From Bacteroidota bacterium (GTDB taxonomy: Bacteria; Bacteroidota; Bacteroidia; Flavobacteriales; Weeksellaceae): 31,933 bases of DNA. Position 1 is the stretch's first letter. The number at the start of each line of letters is the position of its first letter. Below are positions 8,388 to 16,577 of this stretch, one piece after another. The notes under the pieces were generated by a model. It worked only from the letters and a program-made list of their open reading frames with translations. It was not told the DNA's origin and did not search any database. A program made the position numbers and the translations under genes. Location: NCBI GenBank assembly GCA_023458535.1, contig JAEWYW010000055.1:1-31933 (forward strand). Reading direction: 5' to 3'.

Positions 8388-8858
8388 ATGAATTATCATT
8401 TTCAAGCGCACAAAGCGGTGAGAAAAAATCTTCTGGAAGTACTGCAGGACTTGTCTTTAGACGACCTTTTGTACATTCCGGATGGCTTCAACAATAATAT
8501 TTATTGGAACATCGCCCACACCGTAGCCACACAACAATTGCTGCATTATTATCTCAGTGGAAACCCCTTCAGGATTGATAAATACTGGGTAGAAACTTAT
8601 AAAAAAGGAACCCTTCCTAATCTGGATGTTCAAGCTTCGGAAGTAGAAGATTTGGCTTTTCTTTTAACTGAAACTTCAAAAATTCTTTTAAAGGATTACG
8701 ATGCAGAGCTTTTTTCTGATTACACTCCTTATTCCACAAGTTTTGGGTTGGATTTAAAGAGTATTCAGGACGCCATTATTTTCAATAACATGCATGAAAG
8801 CTTGCATTATGGTTATATTTTGGCGCAGAAAAGAGCCATATTGGGTGAAAAATATTAG
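8388..8858 (+). CDS. DinB family protein
   Basis: A 156-residue four-helix-bundle protein of the DinB/YfiT-like (DinB_2) type. The expected metal-binding histidines are visible: H44 in NIAHTVATQQ, and H136 and H140 in NNMHESLHYGYILAQKR. The length is typical. Family members include small-molecule or thiol transferases (for example bacillithiol and mycothiol enzymes), but many are uncharacterised, and nothing here identifies the substrate. It starts with ATG 21 bases after a consensus promoter and is followed 8 bases later by a lipoprotein gene. Confidence 0.87.
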   Translation: MNYHFQAHKAVRKNLLEVLQDLSLDDLLYIPDGFNNNIYWNIAHTVATQQLLHYYLSGNPFRIDKYWVETYKKGTLPNLDVQASEVEDLAFLLTETSKILLKDYDAELFSDYTPYSTSFGLDLKSIQDAIIFNNMHESLHYGYILAQKRAILGEKY

Positions 8859-8866
8859 AATTGAAA

Positions 8867-9400
8867 ATGAAAAGTTTAGGAATATGTGTAATGGCTTTAT
8901 GGATGTTGAGCTGCTCTCAAAAAGAGACCACTTCTCAGCAAGTTGATGTAGTGCCCACAAATTCTGAAACAACTTCTAATGGCGTTGATAACCCTGAAAC
9001 TACGCAAGAAATCTTTGATTCGTTGCCTAAAGAATGGACGATGCTGACCTTAAAAGATGGCAAACAGATCATTTACATTCCTTGTGATTATCAGAACCAG
9101 AAATTAATTTTGAAGAAGGAAGAAGGAAAGCTAAAACTCATCCACGAAATAGGCCAAGATGGATACTATTTCGACGTTCAGGAAATAAAGAAGGATGATA
9201 AAGAATATACATTTTTATTGCATGAAGCAGGAAACGAGGAACAAAGCAATGATATCATTTATCAATTAAAAATCGGTGAAAATTACCAGGGAATTTGGAA
9301 TCTCTACAATGATGAAAGGCAACTTGTAGACCTTTACACCACAGATTCGCGGTTTGAAAACAATTATAAAACAATTGAAGAACCTCCCTGTTTGGAATAA
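8867..9400 (+). CDS. Predicted lipoprotein of unknown function
   Basis: I do not recognise this 177-residue protein. It begins with a short lipoprotein signal, MKSLGICVMALWMLSCSQKE, with the probable lipidated cysteine at residue 16 preceded by L-S. A Thr/Ser/Glu-rich linker follows, then a small beta-rich domain. The ATG at 8867 is preferred over the TTG at 8861, since it still gives a full lipoprotein signal. The gene sits 8 bases after the DinB-like gene and 18 bases before rlmB, on the same strand, so it is probably co-transcribed. Outer or inner membrane anchoring in the periplasm is expected. Confidence 0.72.
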   Translation: MKSLGICVMALWMLSCSQKETTSQQVDVVPTNSETTSNGVDNPETTQEIFDSLPKEWTMLTLKDGKQIIYIPCDYQNQKLILKKEEGKLKLIHEIGQDGYYFDVQEIKKDDKEYTFLLHEAGNEEQSNDIIYQLKIGENYQGIWNLYNDERQLVDLYTTDSRFENNYKTIEEPPCLE

Positions 9401-9418
9401 TTAAATACATTTTACATT

Positions 9419-10189
9419 TTGACAAACGACAATAAAAAGGAAGATTTTATCTTTGGACTGAGACCCGTAATAGAAGCTATAGAAGCAGGAAAAACTGTGG
9501 ACAAAGTTTTTGTACAAAACGGCCTGCAAGGTCCTATTATGGCTGATCTTAAAAAACTACTTGCCCAACATCAGTTAAGACCTAATTATGTACCTGTGGA
9601 GAAGCTTAACCGTTTCACCAGAAAAAATCACCAAGGGGTAGTAGCATTTATTTCTGATATTCCTTTTCATAAAATTGAAGATGTTCTACCACAGCTTTTT
9701 GAAGAGGGTAAAACCCCGTTCATCTTAATGCTAGACCGTCTGACAGATGTAAGAAATTTTGGTGCTATCAGCAGGACTGCAGAATGTGTAGGGGTTGATG
9801 CCATCATTATTCCTGAAAAAGGAGCAGCTCCAATTAATTCTGATGCGATAAAAACTTCTGCGGGAGCATTGTATAATGTGAAGATTTGCAAAGAAAAAAA
9901 CTTAGCACACAGCGTAGATTTTCTCCAACAATCTGGAGTGAAAGTAGTTGCTGCAACAGAAAAAGCACAAAAACTGGTTTATGATGAAGATTTCAAAGAG
10001 CCTGTTTGTATTGTGATGGGAAATGAAGAAACTGGTATATCAAAAGAAGTCCTTCACCACTCTGATGAAAAAATAAAGCTTCCAATTGAAGGCAAAACGC
10101 AATCTTTAAACGTTTCGGTGGCTTGCGGTGCAATATTGTATGAAGCAGTGCGTCAAAGAATCATGAATGGCTCCACTGAAAATAAATAG
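9419..10189 (+). CDS. rlmB: 23S rRNA (guanosine-2'-O-)-methyltransferase RlmB (TrmH/SpoU family)
   Basis: A 256-residue SPOUT methyltransferase. An N-terminal substrate-binding domain begins with FGLRPVIEAIEAGKTVDKVF. The three trefoil-knot motifs follow: RNFGAISRTAE (112-122), IVMGNEETGIS (198-208) and LPIEGKTQSLNVSVACG (221-237). RlmB uses S-adenosylmethionine to methylate a guanosine ribose (G2251 in E. coli) in 23S rRNA. The start is TTG at 9419: the next in-frame ATG would remove part of the N-terminal domain, and the frame is closed upstream by the previous gene's stop codon. A closely related TrmH-type target cannot be excluded. Confidence 0.9.
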   Translation: MTNDNKKEDFIFGLRPVIEAIEAGKTVDKVFVQNGLQGPIMADLKKLLAQHQLRPNYVPVEKLNRFTRKNHQGVVAFISDIPFHKIEDVLPQLFEEGKTPFILMLDRLTDVRNFGAISRTAECVGVDAIIIPEKGAAPINSDAIKTSAGALYNVKICKEKNLAHSVDFLQQSGVKVVAATEKAQKLVYDEDFKEPVCIVMGNEETGISKEVLHHSDEKIKLPIEGKTQSLNVSVACGAILYEAVRQRIMNGSTENK

Positions 10190-10228
10190 TTTAAAGAAAA
10201 CTACTAACACAACTTAACATTAAAAAAA

Positions 10229-11275
10229 ATGAAAAATATAGCTGCAATAGCAATTTTAGCAATAGCAATGGTTTCTTGTAAAAAAGAAACTACAAAAATA
10301 ACAAAAGTAGATCCTGCAACCGGCAAAACAGTAACAGTTGAAGTTCCGGCAGATTCTGTAAAAGAAGTAAAAGAAAATCCCGCCATTAAAGATTCTTTAG
10401 GAGTTTTCACCCAGACTTTCAAGTTGGAAAAAGGAAAAACATATCCACTTACCACCTATCAAAGAGACGTGAAAACGCTTACAGATCCTCAAGGTAAAAC
10501 TGTTAGCGGCACCAGCGAATCCACGGACGAAATGTCTTTTACAGTTAACGACATTAAAGGTAATATCTACGATATGAGCATTAATTTGCTGAGCAAAAGA
10601 AGTTCTCAAACTGCAGAAGGAAAAACAATTGCTGTAGATACCAAGCAACCTATTCCGAAAGAAGATCAACTTAAAATGATCTGGAACATCAATAAAGCTT
10701 TGGTGGGAAATAAACTGGACATGAAGATGGATAATAAAGGAAATGTCATCTCCATTACAGGTTTTGATCCCATTTATACCAAAATTAACACCGCATTATC
10801 GAGCATTGTAAAAGATGCCAAACAAAGAAATGAAATGGTTAATGGTTTGAAACAATCTTTTAACGAATCTGTTTTGAAAGACCAATTCAATAAAAATCTT
10901 GTAATACTTCCTAAGAAGGGCGCCAAAATTGGTGGAAAATGGACCGCTACAGAAAATGCATCTCCTGATGGCAGTGTAAAAGTAAATTCAAACTATATTC
11001 TTAAAAGCGTAGGAAACGGCATCGCGGAAATTGGCGTAACGGGAGGAATTCCTAAAAAATCAGATAAGGCAACTAAAGAGGGTATTACACACTCGCTAAG
11101 CAACGAGCTTACGCAAAACGGCAGCATAAAATTCGATCAGAACACTGGTTGGATACATCATCAAAACATCAGTGTAGTTACAACTCAGGTAGAAACGCTT
11201 TCAGATGGAAAACAATCTCAATCAATGAAATCTGTTTCTAACTCCACGGTAATGGTGAACCCTGCCAATAAATAA
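10229..11275 (+). CDS. DUF6263 family lipoprotein
   Basis: A 348-residue predicted lipoprotein with signal MKNIAAIAILAIAMVSCKK and lipidated cysteine at residue 17 (V-S-C). The mature part is a Lys/Thr-rich linker, then a large beta-rich domain. Features such as the long TFKLEKGKTYPL start and the conserved GGKWTATE segment resemble the DUF6263 family common in flavobacteria. The function is unknown. It lies 39 bases after rlmB, with a typical A-rich leader before the ATG, and 21 bases before the DUF4834 gene. Confidence 0.75.
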   Translation: MKNIAAIAILAIAMVSCKKETTKITKVDPATGKTVTVEVPADSVKEVKENPAIKDSLGVFTQTFKLEKGKTYPLTTYQRDVKTLTDPQGKTVSGTSESTDEMSFTVNDIKGNIYDMSINLLSKRSSQTAEGKTIAVDTKQPIPKEDQLKMIWNINKALVGNKLDMKMDNKGNVISITGFDPIYTKINTALSSIVKDAKQRNEMVNGLKQSFNESVLKDQFNKNLVILPKKGAKIGGKWTATENASPDGSVKVNSNYILKSVGNGIAEIGVTGGIPKKSDKATKEGITHSLSNELTQNGSIKFDQNTGWIHHQNISVVTTQVETLSDGKQSQSMKSVSNSTVMVNPANK

Positions 11276-11296
11276 TTAATGTTTTAAATTTCTGTT

Positions 11297-11512
11297 ATGA
11301 AATATATTTTGGAGTTTATTCTTGCGACCATTATTATATTTTTTGTGTGGAACATTCTGAAGAGGATTTTTTTTAAATCTTTTTACAAATTTCCTACTCA
11401 AAATAAGAATGAACAAAATATAAAGAAAGAGAAAAAACTTGATCAGAAAATCAATTGGGATGCCGAAACAGTTGATTACGAAGAGATAAAAGACGACCAA
11501 AAAGACCGTTAA
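11297..11512 (+). CDS. Small DUF4834-like membrane protein
   Basis: A 71-residue protein with one N-terminal membrane helix (about residues 4-20) followed by a basic KRIFFKSFYKF segment and a charged tail containing INWDAETVDYEEIKD. This helix plus short charged cytosolic tail, placed before a YfhO gene, matches the DUF4834 family of Bacteroidota. No function is known. It begins with ATG 21 bases after the DUF6263 gene and ends 103 bases before the YfhO-like gene. Confidence 0.72.
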   Translation: MKYILEFILATIIIFFVWNILKRIFFKSFYKFPTQNKNEQNIKKEKKLDQKINWDAETVDYEEIKDDQKDR

Positions 11513-11615
11513 TTTCAGCCAATAGAAAAGTACAAAAGCTGAAGAAAAGGCTTAAAAAGGTCATTGGAGAAAAAATTCTTTATTAAGATTTTCAGAAGTT
11601 AAAAAAAAGAAAACC

Positions 11616-14156
11616 ATGCTAAAAAAAGGAAACCAGTCAATTTTCATCATCGGAAGTTTGATACTGTTTATCATCATAGGCTTTGTATACGCAAATCCGG
11701 TCATTTCTGGGAAGCAACTCTTCCAGCACGATATCATACAGTATAAAGGTGGAGCCAAAGAACTGTTAGATTATAGAGATGCTGAAGGTAAAGAAACCTA
11801 TTGGAGTGATTCGATGTTTGGAGGAATGCCTACTTACCAAATGGGTTCGCAGTTTAGAGGAGACCTCATTAAGCAAGTGGATAATCTTTTGATCTATTTT
11901 CCTAAACCCGTTAATTATATTTTCTTACTGTTTTCAGGGTTTTTCCTTTTAGGGTGGGTAGCCGTCCGAAATTGGAAGTACGCCCTCTTAGGTGCTACTT
12001 TCTTTGGTTTATCTACTTATTTTTATATCATCATAGCAGCAGGACATAACGGTAAAGTACATACTATTGCTTATTTTGCACCTCTTTTAGCAGGAATATT
12101 ATTAGTGTATATCAGAAAAAAATACCTGCTTGGCTTTGTGGTAACTACTCTTTTCATGGGTTTACAAATTGCCGCCAATCACCCCCAGATGACTTATTAT
12201 CTCTTTATCGCGCTAGGATTTTTATTCCTTTCAGAATTGATAAGAGCTATTCAAAAGAAGACTTCTTTTAAACATTTCCTCATTTCAACAGGAATCATTG
12301 CAGCTTCTTGTGTTTTGGGAGTTGGAATGAACTCACAGAGGATTATGGCGAATGCCGAATATGTAAAAGAAACCGTTCGTGGAAAGCAAATTTTAACTCA
12401 TGATACGCATACCGCCGGAAAATCTGGTATGGATAAGGAAAGTATGTTGATGTGGAGTTATGGTAAACTGGAAACTTTAAACTTATTTATCCCAAGACTG
12501 ATGGGTGGTGGCAGTCAGGAACCAGAAGGCAAAGAAATGATGTCGCACATTCAAGAAATGGTACAATCGAATGTTTCCTCACAAGAAGAAATGGACAGAA
12601 TCACCAAAGGTTTTGGAGGTTTGACGTATTGGGGAGATCAACCAGGAACCTCAGGCCCAGCATATCAGGGCGCTGTGGTTTGTTTCTTAGCTTTGCTGGG
12701 ATTCTTTTTCGCATGGAAAAAATACAGATATTGGATTTTGGGTGCTTCAATCCTTACCATTTTACTGGCTTGGGGAAGTAACTTTATGCCTTTGTCTGAT
12801 TTCTTTATCGATTTTGTTCCATTTTACAATAAATTCCGGGCACCGTCCTCTATTTTAGTCGTAGTGGAACTTTTATTTCCTTTAATTGCCATCATTGGAT
12901 TGTACAGATTTTTCACAGACGAAAAGCTAACGGAAGAATACAAAAAGAAAATTCTTCTTTATGTAGGCGGTGGAACCATTGCTTTTACCCTGCTTCTTTT
13001 AGTTACTGCAAAACCGATTTTAGGATTCTATACTGCAAATGAAAAAACATATCTTCCACCTTATATTCTTGATTATTTGGTGGATGAAAGACATTCGATG
13101 TTTAAAGTGGATGCCTTAAAGACGTTGTTGTACATCAGTATCGTGTTTGCTGTTTTGTGGTTTTCGCTGAAGCAAAAAATCAATACCAATATCGCGCTAA
13201 TCATCATTGGAGTAGTAAGTATGTTCGATTTATGGTCGGTGAATAAAAATTATCTTAATAATGATAATTTCGTTGACAAAACCATTGCTGAAAACCCTTT
13301 TCAGACAGAAACCTCATCTCTTTTAGAAGAAAAAATAAATGAAAATCCTAATCTGCAATCTATCGCAAACAGTGTTCAAGTGAATCATGCCTTAGAAACT
13401 ATTGCAGAAAAAGATAAATCTCATTACAGAATTTTCAACAATATTTTAGGAACTTTCAACGAAACCAATACATCTTACTTTAAATCTTCCATTGGTGGTT
13501 ATCACGCAGTGAAATTGAGAAGATATGATGATGTCATCAATGAATATTTTCAGGTTTTAGATTCTGTAAAACTGCCAAATGTTCTGAACCTTCTCAATAC
13601 CAAATACATGGTGGTTGGAGGTCCAGAGGAGCCGCAGGTTATGCCTAATCCCCAAGCCAATGGTAATGCATGGTTTGTGAATGAAATTCAATTTGTAAAT
13701 ACTCCGAACGAAGAAATAAAGGCCATAGGAAGTATAGACAGTAAGAAAGTGGCGGTGGTTGCAAGTGCTGATAAATCTTATTTTCAAGGGAAGACCATGC
13801 AGGCAGATTCTTCGGCTTTCATCAATCTCACAAAGTATCAGCCTAATGAAATTGAGTTTAAAACACAGTCTAAAACACCACAGCTGGCGGTATTTTCAGA
13901 AATTTATTATCCTTATGGTTGGAAGTTTTCTATTGACGGTAAAGAAGTTCCGTACATAAAAGCGGATTATTTGCTGAGAGCGGTTCATGTACCTGCAGGA
14001 AGCCATACCATAAAAATGGTTTTCGACCCAGAAGTTATTCATAGAGGAAAATTGTTTTCAATGCTATCATTTGGATTATTTATTTTGTTGGCAGCAGGAG
14101 GTTTCTATTGGTTTTACAACAAATCAAAAAAGAGTAAAATTCAACAAGAAATGTAG
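11616..14156 (+). CDS. YfhO family polytopic membrane protein
   Basis: An 846-residue membrane protein of the YfhO family. It has an N-terminal helix, a large extracytoplasmic loop beginning with a conserved ISGKQLFQHDIIQYKGGAKE segment, about a dozen further helices up to about residue 545, then a large C-terminal soluble domain and a final helix near residue 815-833. The design is that of GT-C-like glycosyltransferases with an acidic residue in the first loop. In Gram-positive bacteria YfhO-type proteins add sugars to lipoteichoic acid; Bacteroidota lack that polymer, so the acceptor here is unknown. A cytosolic-type glycosyltransferase follows 43 bases downstream. Confidence 0.85.
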   Translation: MLKKGNQSIFIIGSLILFIIIGFVYANPVISGKQLFQHDIIQYKGGAKELLDYRDAEGKETYWSDSMFGGMPTYQMGSQFRGDLIKQVDNLLIYFPKPVNYIFLLFSGFFLLGWVAVRNWKYALLGATFFGLSTYFYIIIAAGHNGKVHTIAYFAPLLAGILLVYIRKKYLLGFVVTTLFMGLQIAANHPQMTYYLFIALGFLFLSELIRAIQKKTSFKHFLISTGIIAASCVLGVGMNSQRIMANAEYVKETVRGKQILTHDTHTAGKSGMDKESMLMWSYGKLETLNLFIPRLMGGGSQEPEGKEMMSHIQEMVQSNVSSQEEMDRITKGFGGLTYWGDQPGTSGPAYQGAVVCFLALLGFFFAWKKYRYWILGASILTILLAWGSNFMPLSDFFIDFVPFYNKFRAPSSILVVVELLFPLIAIIGLYRFFTDEKLTEEYKKKILLYVGGGTIAFTLLLLVTAKPILGFYTANEKTYLPPYILDYLVDERHSMFKVDALKTLLYISIVFAVLWFSLKQKINTNIALIIIGVVSMFDLWSVNKNYLNNDNFVDKTIAENPFQTETSSLLEEKINENPNLQSIANSVQVNHALETIAEKDKSHYRIFNNILGTFNETNTSYFKSSIGGYHAVKLRRYDDVINEYFQVLDSVKLPNVLNLLNTKYMVVGGPEEPQVMPNPQANGNAWFVNEIQFVNTPNEEIKAIGSIDSKKVAVVASADKSYFQGKTMQADSSAFINLTKYQPNEIEFKTQSKTPQLAVFSEIYYPYGWKFSIDGKEVPYIKADYLLRAVHVPAGSHTIKMVFDPEVIHRGKLFSMLSFGLFILLAAGGFYWFYNKSKKSKIQQEM

Positions 14157-14199
14157 TTTCAGAAATATTTGCGGTTAAAAAAATATTTTCAGCAGTTTA

Positions 14200-15486
14200 A
14201 TGGAGCAAAAAAAAATATTAATCATCACTTATTATTGGCCACCAGCAGGAGGACCAGGCGTGCAGCGATGGCTAAAATTTGCAAAATATTTACCTGATTA
14301 CGGTTGGCAACCCACGATTTACATTCCTGAAAATCCCAGTTATCCCATTATTGATGAAAGTTTAGAAAAAGATGTTCCCAAGAACATACAGATTATCAAA
14401 AATAAGATTTGGGAGCCTTACCAATTGGCTGAGAAATTAAATAAATCAAACAAAAAATTCAAGGCTGGTCAATTTGATGTAGGAAAATCGCAATCATGGA
14501 AATCAAAACTCTCCATTTGGGTTCGCGGCAATTTTTTTATTCCCGATGCCAGGGTTTTTTGGGTTAAACCTTCAATAGCATTTCTCACACTATATATTAA
14601 AGAAAACCACTTCGATGCTTTTGTAACAACTGGTCCACCGCACTCACTCCACCTCATTGGTTTGGGTTTAAAAAAAGAGTTTCCTCATTTAAAATGGATT
14701 GCAGATTTCCGTGATCCCTGGACAGAAATTTCCTATTACAAACATCTTAAGCTCACCCCATCATCTGATAAAAAACACAGAGATTTGGAAGCTCAAGTAT
14801 TTAAAACTGCGGATATCACGTTGGCAACAAGTTATTCAGACGCCGAAAACTTCAAGAGAAAAGGAGCGAATGCGGTATGTATTACCAATGGTTTTGATGA
14901 AGAAGATAAAGTGAAAACCGACGATACCAAACAGCAAAAGTTTACATTAAGCTATATAGGAGTGCTCGAACAACTTCGAAATCCAGAAATTTTATGGGAA
15001 ACACTGGACGAATTGGTAAGTGAAAACAAAGGGTTTAAAAATGACTTTGAACTTAAATTTGCAGGTCGTCTAGATGATTTAATTGCTCAAAAATTAGAAC
15101 GCTCATCACTTTCTGGAAACATCCGAAATTTGGGATATATTTCGCATGATAAAGCTTTAGAGGAAATGGCAAATTCAGATATGCTTTTAATCACCAATTT
15201 TCCTGAGGACACTTCAAAAGGTATTATTCCAGGTAAAATTTTTGAATATCTGGCAACAGGAAAAAAGATTCTTTCTTTTGGACCAGATGCCGCAGACGTA
15301 TCTATAATACTTAGTAAAACACACGCGGGGAAACATTTTAATTATCAGCAAAAAGATGATTTAAAAAAATATATTTTGGAAATCTATTCTCTTTGGAAAT
15401 CTGGAAATCTTGCAAAAAATGATTCTAACATTCAAGAATTCTCGAGAAAAAATCTTACGGAAAACCTTTCAAAAATATTGCAATAA
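14200..15486 (+). CDS. Glycosyltransferase, GT4-like
   Basis: A 428-residue GT-B-fold glycosyltransferase. The N-terminal acceptor domain begins ILIITYYWPPAGGPGVQRW, with TTGPPHSLH at 143-151 and DFRDPW at 169-174. The C-terminal donor domain has SYIGVLEQLRNP near 251-262, NLGYISHDKALEEMANSD, and the donor-binding segment PGKIFEYLATGKK at 344-356. This form of the E-x7-E region, with one glutamate visible, is common in flavobacterial GT4 proteins. No membrane helix is seen. Donor and acceptor cannot be read from the sequence. It follows the YfhO-like gene by 43 bases and is the last gene before a terminator shared with the opposing gene. Confidence 0.86.
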   Translation: MEQKKILIITYYWPPAGGPGVQRWLKFAKYLPDYGWQPTIYIPENPSYPIIDESLEKDVPKNIQIIKNKIWEPYQLAEKLNKSNKKFKAGQFDVGKSQSWKSKLSIWVRGNFFIPDARVFWVKPSIAFLTLYIKENHFDAFVTTGPPHSLHLIGLGLKKEFPHLKWIADFRDPWTEISYYKHLKLTPSSDKKHRDLEAQVFKTADITLATSYSDAENFKRKGANAVCITNGFDEEDKVKTDDTKQQKFTLSYIGVLEQLRNPEILWETLDELVSENKGFKNDFELKFAGRLDDLIAQKLERSSLSGNIRNLGYISHDKALEEMANSDMLLITNFPEDTSKGIIPGKIFEYLATGKKILSFGPDAADVSIILSKTHAGKHFNYQQKDDLKKYILEIYSLWKSGNLAKNDSNIQEFSRKNLTENLSKILQ

Positions 15487-15488
15487 AA

Positions 15489-15512
15489 AAGTTGAACATT
15501 TCTGTTCAACTT
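15489..15512. terminator. Bidirectional terminator between convergent genes
   Basis: A 10-base-pair perfect stem (15489-15498 with 15503-15512) around a TTTC loop. It is flanked by TTATATTTTTC on the plus strand and by TTTTTTATTG on the minus strand. It can end both the glycosyltransferase transcript and the opposing LolA-like gene transcript. Confidence 0.8.
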
Positions 15513-15535
15513 ATATTTTTCTTTGTTCAATTAAA

Positions 15536-16222
15536 TTACTTAAAATCTGCGTCTGAAACACCAGAGTTGATAACCACTTTTGTAGTCTTAATGCTAACTT
15601 TTTGTCCCTTAGCTTCTGCCTCAACTTCTTGAGGAAACTTTATTCCGTCCACTGTTAAATAATTTTTGATAATCATTTTTCCATCTGGTGAATCTGTTTT
15701 GTATAGCAATCCAGTTGTAGCATCAAAATATGTCTTACCCTTATCAGAAGTCAGAACATTGTATTGTTTTCCTTCAATACTTTCCACAGTAGCAGATGTA
15801 AATTTAGAAGAGTCTATCAATAAGGCCTCAACCGTTTTTCCTTTTTTTAGTTCTACCACCTGATCGGCAGGAATATCCCTCTTCGTACCCATTTGGTCTA
15901 TATACCCCTTTTCACCATCAAATAATGAGGTCACCTCCTGCCCCATTACATTCTGAACCGATTTAAATTTGTTACCCATTTTTTTAGTAACCATTGTAAT
16001 CTCCATACCTTGAACACTTAATGTATTATCCGTAATTACAGATTTTATCGCTTCAAGCTGCGCTTTTCCGCCTAGTGCCTTGAAATAATTATCAATAACT
16101 TCTTTTGGTGTAAGCTTAGATTTTACTGCTTCCAGTTTGGTAGGAGCAACTGTTGTTTTCTGTGCTGAGACAGTTGTGGAGAATAGAACTGAACATAACA
16201 CAGGAATTAATATCTTTTTCAT
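15536..16222 (-). CDS. LolA-like periplasmic protein
   Basis: A 228-residue secreted protein with a clear signal peptide (MKKILIPVLCSVLFSTTVSAQ) and no lipidation cysteine. The mature part, with DNYFKALGGKAQLEAIKSV, then alternating beta strands such as KTYFDATTGLLYKTDSPDG and NYLTVDGIKFPQEVEAEAKG, resembles the LolA/outer-membrane-lipoprotein-sorting superfamily fold that is widespread in flavobacteria. It is not necessarily the LolA carrier itself; many such proteins have no known role. It is a single gene, with a bidirectional terminator downstream and the tRNA-Phe gene upstream on the same strand. Confidence 0.72.
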   Translation of the reverse strand: MKKILIPVLCSVLFSTTVSAQKTTVAPTKLEAVKSKLTPKEVIDNYFKALGGKAQLEAIKSVITDNTLSVQGMEITMVTKKMGNKFKSVQNVMGQEVTSLFDGEKGYIDQMGTKRDIPADQVVELKKGKTVEALLIDSSKFTSATVESIEGKQYNVLTSDKGKTYFDATTGLLYKTDSPDGKMIIKNYLTVDGIKFPQEVEAEAKGQKVSIKTTKVVINSGVSDADFK

Positions 16223-16370
16223 TTTTCTTTAAAAATTTTATTATACTATTATTTGCGGTACAAAGAAATAAAAAATCCACTAAAAAGGAGTAGCTTTTTA
16301 ATTATTTGTGAAAGTTTATATGTTTCACTATAAAGTTTAACAATTTAAGTTCCTCATATTAAAAAACAAA

Positions 16371-16395
16371 AAAACCGTTCAAATTGAACGGTTTT
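16371..16395 (-). terminator. Rho-independent terminator of tRNA-Phe
   Basis: An inverted repeat of 12 bases on each side of a single base (about 10 formed pairs with a five-base loop), immediately downstream of the tRNA on the minus strand. The following minus-strand sequence is T-rich (TTTTTTTG then TTTTTT). It starts within three bases of the tRNA 3' end. Confidence 0.85.
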
Positions 16396-16397
16396 CG

Positions 16398-16470
16398 TGG
16401 TTTCTCCAGGAATCGAACCAGGGACACATGGATTTTCAATCCATTGCTCTACCAACTGAGCTAAGAAACC
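16398..16470 (-). tRNA. tRNA-Phe (anticodon GAA)
   Basis: A 73-base cloverleaf read on the minus strand. The acceptor stem is GGTTTCT / AGAAACC with discriminator A, the D-arm is AGCTCAGTTGGTAGAGC, and the anticodon stem is ATGGA / TCCAT around loop TTGAAAA, giving anticodon GAA. The T-arm carries GGTTCGATTCC. The CCA end is not encoded, so it must be added after transcription. It has its own promoter at 16512-16542 and a terminator directly downstream, so it is a single-gene unit. Confidence 0.97.
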
Positions 16471-16511
16471 TTTTTACTTCTAACAACTATATCTCGTTGT
16501 TTTCAGTGGTG

Positions 16512-16542
16512 CAAAATTAGTACGTTTTTCAATACGAAACAA
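16512..16542 (-). promoter_or_regulatory. Predicted promoter of tRNA-Phe
   Basis: On the minus strand TTG (16542-16540), a 20-base spacer, then TAATTTTG (16519-16512): an exact match to the Bacteroidota consensus. Transcription would begin near 16505, about 35 bases before the tRNA 5' end, leaving a short leader to be removed by RNase P. Confidence 0.6.
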
Positions 16543-16577
16543 GCTTTTTGCATATTTTTTTGACAGTTTTTGTAAAC

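Noticed and set aside
8861..8866. TTG at 8861 as start of the lipoprotein gene
   Set aside because: The ATG two codons later gives a normal lipoprotein signal and is the more common start.
11513..11615. A possible terminator or RNA element before the YfhO-like gene
   Set aside because: Only a 6-base stem with a loop of about 19 bases, without a T-tract.
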